Assembly: GCA_964634325.1 (NCBI GenBank)
Contig: CAZWJF010000001.1
Span: 337,211-401,210 of the forward strand
DNA from: JAJXWB01 sp964634325
Lineage (GTDB): Bacteria > Pseudomonadota > Alphaproteobacteria > Rhizobiales > Beijerinckiaceae
Length of the DNA: 64,000 nt
Reading direction: 5' to 3'
Shown here one piece after another: positions 58,913 through 64,000 of this stretch. The notes below the pieces were generated by a model. It did not search any database. It saw only the letters and a program-made list of their open reading frames with translations, and was not told the origin of the DNA. Every line of letters begins with the position of its first letter. Within the stretch, counting starts at the first letter, position 1. Position numbers and translations under genes: made by a program.

Positions 58913-60523
58913 ATGAGAAAGATCGCGATCTCGAAATTGCGCGACCTGCCGGATCGTCAGCCCGCATATGCGCTGGCGGGCGAGGTCGATCTCGTCGTCG
59001 TCAGATACGACGAGGCGGTTTCCGTCTTTTACGGTCGTTGTCTTCATCGCGGCGCTCTGATGGCGGATGGCTTCGTGCGCGGCGACAATCTCGTGTGCGG
59101 CCTGCACGACTGGGATTACAGGCTCGACACGGGCGTTTCCGAGTACAGCAACGCCGAAGCGCTGAAGAAGTTCTCTCACTGGATCGAAGACGGTGAAATT
59201 CTGGTCGACGCCGACGAGATCGCCGCGTGGGCGAAGGATCATCCCCAGCCGTTCGACCGCGACGCCTATCTCGGCCTTTACGCCGACACGAGCCATGGGA
59301 CCCCTGAAGAACCGCACAACGCGCTGATCCAGCGCTACGCGCGCGAAGGGCTGAGGAAGACCGGCCATCATGGCGTCATCGCGGCGATGGGCGTGCCGCG
59401 CGACCTGCTGCCGAGCTGGGACGACATACAGATCGTGACGGCGCAATTGTCGACGCCGCCGTTGCTCGACGACCATCCGGTTGGAACGGACGTCGTCGTC
59501 GGGCCGCGCGCGCGTCGGCCGCTAAAGCTCGACATTCCGATCCTCGTGTCGGACATGAGCTTCGGCGCGCTCTCGGCGACCGCGAAGGTGGCGCTCGCGA
59601 AGGGCGCTGATCTGGCGGGTACGGGCGTCTGTTCCGGCGAAGGCGGAATGCTGGAGGAGGAAAGGGAGGCGAACCGGAGATATTTCTACGAACTCGCATC
59701 CGCCCGGTTCGGCTTTTCGCTGGACAAGGTCTCGCGCGTGCAGGCCTTCCACTTCAAGGGCGGCCAGGCGGCGAAGACGGGCGTCGGCGGGCATCTGCCG
59801 GGAGAAAAAGTCGTCGGCCGGATCGCGCAGGTGCGCGGATTGAAAGAGGGCGAACCGGCGATCTCGCCGTCGCGGTTTCCCGATTGGACGCAGGTCTCGC
59901 AGATTCGCGATTTCGCCAGCGCGGTGCGCGAGCGCGCGGGCGGAATTCCGATCGGCTATAAATTGTCCGCGCAGCATATCGAGGAGGATATCGACGCAGC
60001 GCTCGAGGTCGGCGTCGACTACATCATCCTCGATGGGCGCGGCGGCGGCACCGGCGCCGCGCCGACCGTATTGCGCGACAATATATCGGTGCCGACGATC
60101 CCGGCGCTCGCCCGGGCCCGCAAGCATCTCGATGCTTCGGATCGCGCGGATGTCACGCTCATCATCACCGGAGGGCTGCGGACGCCCGCCGATTTCGTCA
60201 AGGCGCTGGCGCTCGGCGCGGATGCGGTGGCGATCTCCAATTCCGCGCTTCAGGCGATCGGCTGCGTCGCCATGCGCGCGTGCCACACGAACAATTGTCC
60301 GGTCGGCGTCGCGACGCAGAAGCCCCACCTGGTCGCTCGGCTGTCGGTCGACAAATCAGCGCAGCGTCTCGCCAATTTTCTCGGCGCCTCCGTCGAGCTG
60401 ATGCAGGTGATGGCGCGCGCCTGCGGCCACGACCATCTCTCGAAGTTCCGCGCCGACGATCTCGTGACGTGGAAGCCGGACATGGCCAGGCTGTCCGGCG
60501 TCCGGTTCGGCGGCGTCGCGTAG
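58913..60523 (+). CDS. Rieske domain fused to FMN-binding glutamate synthase-like domain
   Basis: 536 residues. The N-terminal 100 residues form a Rieske [2Fe-2S] domain with both ligand pairs (GRCLHRGALMA and LVCGLHDWDYRL). The rest is a GltB2-like FMN barrel: ILVSDMSFGALSATAKVALA, GTGVCSGEGGM, ILDGRGGGTGAAPTVLRDN, TGGLRTPADFVKALALGADA, and the Fe-S cysteines in MRACHTNNCPVGVATQ. It lacks the glutaminase domain, so ammonia or another substrate must be used, or it is not a glutamate synthase at all. A GGAGGA site precedes the ATG. The Rieske cluster probably feeds electrons to FMN. Confidence 0.9.
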   Translation: MRKIAISKLRDLPDRQPAYALAGEVDLVVVRYDEAVSVFYGRCLHRGALMADGFVRGDNLVCGLHDWDYRLDTGVSEYSNAEALKKFSHWIEDGEILVDADEIAAWAKDHPQPFDRDAYLGLYADTSHGTPEEPHNALIQRYAREGLRKTGHHGVIAAMGVPRDLLPSWDDIQIVTAQLSTPPLLDDHPVGTDVVVGPRARRPLKLDIPILVSDMSFGALSATAKVALAKGADLAGTGVCSGEGGMLEEEREANRRYFYELASARFGFSLDKVSRVQAFHFKGGQAAKTGVGGHLPGEKVVGRIAQVRGLKEGEPAISPSRFPDWTQVSQIRDFASAVRERAGGIPIGYKLSAQHIEEDIDAALEVGVDYIILDGRGGGTGAAPTVLRDNISVPTIPALARARKHLDASDRADVTLIITGGLRTPADFVKALALGADAVAISNSALQAIGCVAMRACHTNNCPVGVATQKPHLVARLSVDKSAQRLANFLGASVELMQVMARACGHDHLSKFRADDLVTWKPDMARLSGVRFGGVA

Positions 60524-60542
60524 CCGCGGTTGCAAGGGAAAC

Positions 60543-60617
<75 letters not shown>

Positions 60618-60662
60618 CCGCGCCCGTAAATCGACGATCTGGACGTCGAAATCAAGGCTCGC

Positions 60663-62378
60663 CTATTTACGCGCGCCGTCCCGAGGGTAATCGCCGATGT
60701 AGATGTCGCGATTCTTCGTTTCCGGAATGAAGACCATGCCCACGATGGCGGTCATGATCGCCACGACGATCGGATACCACAGGCCGTAATAAATATCGCC
60801 GGACTGCGCGACCATGGCGAAGGACACCGCCGGCAGCAGGCCGCCGAACCAGCCGTTGCCCAGGTGGTAGGGCAGGGACACCGAGGTGTATCGGATGCGC
60901 GTGGGAAACAGCTCGACCAGCGCGGCCGCGAGCGGGCCGTACACCATGGTGACGAACAGGACGAGCACGAACAACAGGCCGATCAGGCCTGCGGTCTGCA
61001 CCCGGAAGACGTCGAACACGCCGGTCATGCGCACAATGTTCGGATCGTTCGCGGCGGGGTAGCCGGCAGCCTGCAGCGCATTGCGGATTGCGCCGCCGGT
61101 CTCGGCCGGCCGGGCCGCGTCGAACGGCAGATCGACGCCGTTGACGCGCACGATCGTTCCCTTGGCGGCGGTCGATTGCTCCATCGTGTAACGCACGGAG
61201 GACTGGGTCAGCATGTCGCGCGCAAGGTCGCAGGACGTGGTGAACACGCGCGTGCCGACGGGGTTGAACAGCGAACCGCAATCGGCGGGACTGGCGACGA
61301 TTGCGACCTTCACATTCTCGACGGCGCGATCGAGCGTCGGATTGGCCAGCGCGGAAATCTGCTTGAAGATCGGGATGTAGGCCAGCGCCGCCACGATGCA
61401 GCCGACCAGAATGATCGGCTTGCGGCCGATCCTGTCCGAAAGCCAGCCGAAGAATACGAAGAACGCCGCGCCGAAGGTCAACGCCCAGGCGAGCAGCACG
61501 GTGGAGGTGTATCCATCGACCTGCAGCGCCGACTGGAGGAAGAACAGCGCGTAGAACTGACTCGTATAAAGAACCACCGCCTGCCCGGCGATCAGACCGA
61601 ACAGCGCGAGAATGGCGATCTTGGCGTTGTTCCAGCGCCCGAACGCCTCCGTCAGCGGCGCGCGCGAACCGGCGCCGCGCGCCTGCATGCGCTGAAACGC
61701 CGGGGATTCGGCGAGCTTGAGGCGGATCCAGAGCGACAGCGTGAGCAGGCCGAACGAGACGAAGAACGGGAAACGCCAGGCCCAGTCGGCGAAATCCTGC
61801 TCGCCGACGAAGCTGCGCGTTGCAAGAATGACGACCAGCGACAGGAGAAGACCGAGCGTCGCGGTCGTCTGCAGCCACGACGTGTAATAGCCGCGCCGCC
61901 CGTTTGGCGCGTGCTCGGCGATATAGGTCGCCGCGCCGCCGTATTCGCCGCCGAGCGCGAGGCCCTGCAGCAGGCGCAACACGATCAGGATGATCGGGGC
62001 CGTCACGCCGATGACGCGCGAACCGGGCAGCAGGCCGACCAGAAAGGTCGACAGCGCCATGATCATGATGGCGATGAGGAAGGTGTACTTGCGGCCGACC
62101 AGATCGCCGATCCGGCCGAACACGAGCGCTCCCAGCGGGCGGACGACGAAGCCGGCGGCGAATGCCAGCAGGGCGAAGAACTCACGGGTCGTCCGCGGAA
62201 ACTGGTCGAAAAACTGATCCGCGATGATCGTCGTCAGAGCGCCATAGAGATAGAAGTCGTACCATTCGAAAATGGTGCCGAGCGACGCCGCGAACACGAC
62301 GCGCTTCTCGCCGCGCGTCATGGGTCTGGCTTCCGCATTGCTCTGCGCCGCGCCCGTCGCAGCTGCTCCCGCTTCCAT
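60663..62378 (-). CDS. Metabolite:H+ symporter (MFS, MHS family) with large insertion
   Basis: 571 residues with 12 helices of the MHS family: SLGTIFEWYDFYLYGALTTI, GRIGDLVGRKYTFLIAIMIM (A-motif), LQGLALGGEYGGAATYIAEH and WLSDRIGRKPIILVG. About 120 extra residues (about 350-470, with SPADCGSLFNPVGTRVFTTSC) lie between helices in the second half and hold two cysteines, probably an extracytoplasmic domain. Usual MHS proteins are about 430-450 residues. The substrate is probably a small carboxylate or betaine. GGGAAGGA precedes the ATG. Confidence 0.9.
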   Translation of the reverse strand: MEAGAAATGAAQSNAEARPMTRGEKRVVFAASLGTIFEWYDFYLYGALTTIIADQFFDQFPRTTREFFALLAFAAGFVVRPLGALVFGRIGDLVGRKYTFLIAIMIMALSTFLVGLLPGSRVIGVTAPIILIVLRLLQGLALGGEYGGAATYIAEHAPNGRRGYYTSWLQTTATLGLLLSLVVILATRSFVGEQDFADWAWRFPFFVSFGLLTLSLWIRLKLAESPAFQRMQARGAGSRAPLTEAFGRWNNAKIAILALFGLIAGQAVVLYTSQFYALFFLQSALQVDGYTSTVLLAWALTFGAAFFVFFGWLSDRIGRKPIILVGCIVAALAYIPIFKQISALANPTLDRAVENVKVAIVASPADCGSLFNPVGTRVFTTSCDLARDMLTQSSVRYTMEQSTAAKGTIVRVNGVDLPFDAARPAETGGAIRNALQAAGYPAANDPNIVRMTGVFDVFRVQTAGLIGLLFVLVLFVTMVYGPLAAALVELFPTRIRYTSVSLPYHLGNGWFGGLLPAVSFAMVAQSGDIYYGLWYPIVVAIMTAIVGMVFIPETKNRDIYIGDYPRDGARK

Positions 62379-62755
62379 TCGTTCCTTCCCCGTTCGGCGC
62401 AGCTCGGGCCGAAACTGTTTCGTTTCGTCTCTCTTGTGGCTGCGTTCGCCTGTCGAAACACGTCCCTACGCCCGAGACCGCGCGAATCTAGTTCATGGGC
62501 TGGAACGGCACGACGTCGCAGGCATATAACCTTCGTCTAATGAGCCGGCGCAATCGTCAATTGGGCGAAAGCCGGTTTGCAGCGCAGAATAAGTTGTTAA
62601 GTTTTGAATCGATTGCGTTTCAGGCCGCGGGTTCCGTTTGGGGCGTTTCGGACGCCGATCCGCCGCCGCCGGCATGACCAAAGTTGCATGGAGCAAGGAC
62701 GTCGCGTTCTATATTCGGGCAAGATCACCGAAAGGGTCGGTGCGGGGAGGCGCAC
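62379..62755. other. Divergent promoter region of the symporter and acetate operon
   Basis: About 375 bases with no convincing gene. The segment 62585-62630 is clearly less GC-rich than the surroundings (for example AAGTTGTTAAGTTTTGAATC) and is the best place for a promoter of the DUF485-actP operon. No strong dyad was found. The GGGGAGG ribosome-binding site of the DUF485 gene ends the region. Confidence 0.5.
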
Positions 62756-63055
62756 ATGAAAAGCTGGACAGAAATCGAAGCAAATCCAAAATTTATTGAG
62801 CTCGTCAGCAAGCGCAAGTCGCTCGGCTGGACCTTGTCGGCCGTAATGCTGGCGATCTATCTCGGGTTCATTCTCGTGGTCGCCTATGCGCCCAAGGTGC
62901 TCGGCGCGGCGCTCGGCGCGGGCGTGACGACGGTCGGCATTCCGGTCGGCGTTCTCGTCATCGTCTCCGCTTTCGTCCTGACAGGCATCTACGTGTCGAA
63001 GGCCAATGCCGAATTCGACAGCCTGACCAAGCAGATCGTCGAGGAGTCGAAGTAA
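62756..63055 (+). CDS. DUF485 family membrane protein (YjcH-like)
   Basis: 99 residues with two membrane helices (about 23-46, LGWTLSAVMLAIYLGFILVV, and 58-80, TVGIPVGVLVIVSAFVLTGI) and the family ending YVSKANAEFDSLTKQIVEE. DUF485 proteins are nearly always encoded just before an acetate/sodium-solute symporter and probably act as its small subunit. Its TAA overlaps the actP ATG by one base (TAATG). Confidence 0.93.
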   Translation: MKSWTEIEANPKFIELVSKRKSLGWTLSAVMLAIYLGFILVVAYAPKVLGAALGAGVTTVGIPVGVLVIVSAFVLTGIYVSKANAEFDSLTKQIVEESK

Positions 63056-64000
63056 TGACGCGCAAGACCCTATCCCTCACCGGGGCCTTCGCCCTGATGA
63101 TGGCGACGCCCGCTCTGGCGGACGCCATTTCCGGCGCGACGCAGAAGCAGGCGACCAACTGGCACGCCATCATCATGTTCGCCGCCTTCGTGGCGCTGAC
63201 GCTCGGCATCACCTACTGGGCGGCGAGCCGCACCAAGTCGGCGGCGCAGTTCTACACCGCTGGCGGCGGCATCACCGGCTTCCAGAACGGCCTCGCGATC
63301 GCGGGCGACTACATGTCGGCTGCCTCGTTCCTCGGCATCTCGGGCCTGGTGTACCTCTCCGGCTACGACGGCCTCATCTACTCGGTGGGCTGGCTCGTCG
63401 GCTGGCCGATCGTGACCTTCCTGATCGCAGAACCGCTGCGCAACCTCGGCAAGTTCACCTTCGCCGACGTCGCCTCGTTCCGCTTCGATCAGGCGCCGAT
63501 CCGCGTTCTGGCGGCGTGCGGCACGCTCGTGACGGTCGCCTTCTACCTGATCGCGCAGATGGTCGGCGCGGGCGCGCTCATCAAGCTGCTGTTCGGTCTG
63601 GACTACTGGATCGCGGTCGTCATCGTCGGCGTGCTCATGATCCTGTACGTCACGTTCGGCGGCATGGTCGCGACCACGTGGGTGCAGATCATCAAGGCGT
63701 GCCTGCTGCTCGGCGGCGCGACCTTCATGGCGCTGATGGTGCTGGTCACGTTCGGCTTCAGCCCCGAGGCGCTGTTCAAGAAGGCGGTCGAGGTGCACCC
63801 GAAGCATCTCGCGATCATGTCGCCCGGCTCGCTGATCTCCGATCCGATCTCGGCGATCTCGCTTGCCCTGGCGCTCATGTTCGGCACCGCCGGTCTGCCG
63901 CACATCCTGATGCGCTTCTTCACGGTTGCGGACGCCAAGGCGGCCCGTAAGTCGGTGTTCTACGCCACCGGCTTCATCGGCTACTTCTACATCCTGACCT
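63055..64000 (+). CDS. actP: Cation/acetate symporter, 5' part
   Basis: A sodium:solute symporter of the ActP type, running off the right edge after 315 codons. It has a signal-like first segment (MTRKTLSLTGAFALMMATPA), then helices with QFYTAGGGITGFQNGLAIAG, YMSAASFLGISGLVYLSGYD and LALMFGTAGLPHILMRFFTV, the typical ActP signatures. It takes up acetate, and probably other short carboxylates, using a cation gradient. Translationally coupled to the DUF485 gene. Confidence 0.93.
   Translation, partial: MTRKTLSLTGAFALMMATPALADAISGATQKQATNWHAIIMFAAFVALTLGITYWAASRTKSAAQFYTAGGGITGFQNGLAIAGDYMSAASFLGISGLVYLSGYDGLIYSVGWLVGWPIVTFLIAEPLRNLGKFTFADVASFRFDQAPIRVLAACGTLVTVAFYLIAQMVGAGALIKLLFGLDYWIAVVIVGVLMILYVTFGGMVATTWVQIIKACLLLGGATFMALMVLVTFGFSPEALFKKAVEVHPKHLAIMSPGSLISDPISAISLALALMFGTAGLPHILMRFFTVADAKAARKSVFYATGFIGYFYILT

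Noticed and set aside
62671..62687. Possible sigma-54 promoter before the acetate operon (GGCATG ... TTGC)
   Set aside because: The GG and GC pairs are 13 nt apart, while sigma-54 needs 10.

Overview
The window is high-GC DNA from an alphaproteobacterium, most likely a member of the Hyphomicrobiales (Rhizobiales). This rests on family content and synteny: usg, DUF3126, DUF2336, SpoIIAA-like, PAS_5 and zf-CHCC proteins, folE next to a NifU-like scaffold and yidD, and map-radC. It is an inference, not a database match. Genes are tightly packed on both strands, with many ATGA or TGATG overlaps. There are two tRNA genes and no rRNA, insertion sequence, phage or CRISPR array. Both window edges cut genes: a subtilisin-like protease at the left and an acetate permease (actP) at the right.

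From 1 to about 48 kb the content is mostly core and household: a GGDEF/EAL protein, map-radC, an FkbM methyltransferase/CinA-like/gpt operon, tRNA-Leu, three tandem SnoaL-like paralogues, a flavoprotein monooxygenase, cysE, hisI, two alpha/beta hydrolases, patatin, CBS and rhomboid proteins, c-di-GMP and PAS signalling proteins, gamma-carbonic anhydrase, folE, thrS, a cytochrome c, a FUSC transporter, a CoA-ester lyase/MaoC pair, aquaporin, a lytic transglycosylase, nadK, a nitroreductase/thioesterase pair, a universal stress protein, an MFS transporter, and a CoA-transferase followed by a CHASE2 adenylate cyclase.

The most interesting part is about 46 to 60.5 kb. A LysR-type regulator gene (52834..53721, minus) sits among genes for two CPFC peroxiredoxin-like proteins, a secreted cupin, an MFS exporter, a secreted SnoaL-like protein, a polytopic membrane protein, 3-hydroxybutyrate dehydrogenase, a PatD-like patatin, an HtrA protease, a secreted 14-residue-repeat protein, a Rieske/glutamate-synthase fusion, and a five-gene membrane operon centred on a ferric-reductase-like/Rieske protein. 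The dyad CGATAGC-N5-GCTATCG, which has LysR-type T-N11-A geometry, occurs exactly in three intergenic regions here (48690, 53765, 58740) and twice in degenerate form in a fourth (50622, 50670). In two of these promoters a second 13-bp element, TGAAATATCGATC, lies exactly 11 nt from the dyad. I infer a compact, apparently undescribed LysR regulon for redox or envelope stress that links peroxiredoxins, two Rieske proteins, transport and polyhydroxybutyrate/lipid metabolism.

The right end holds tRNA-Thr, a metabolite:H+ symporter with a large insertion, and the DUF485-actP acetate uptake operon.
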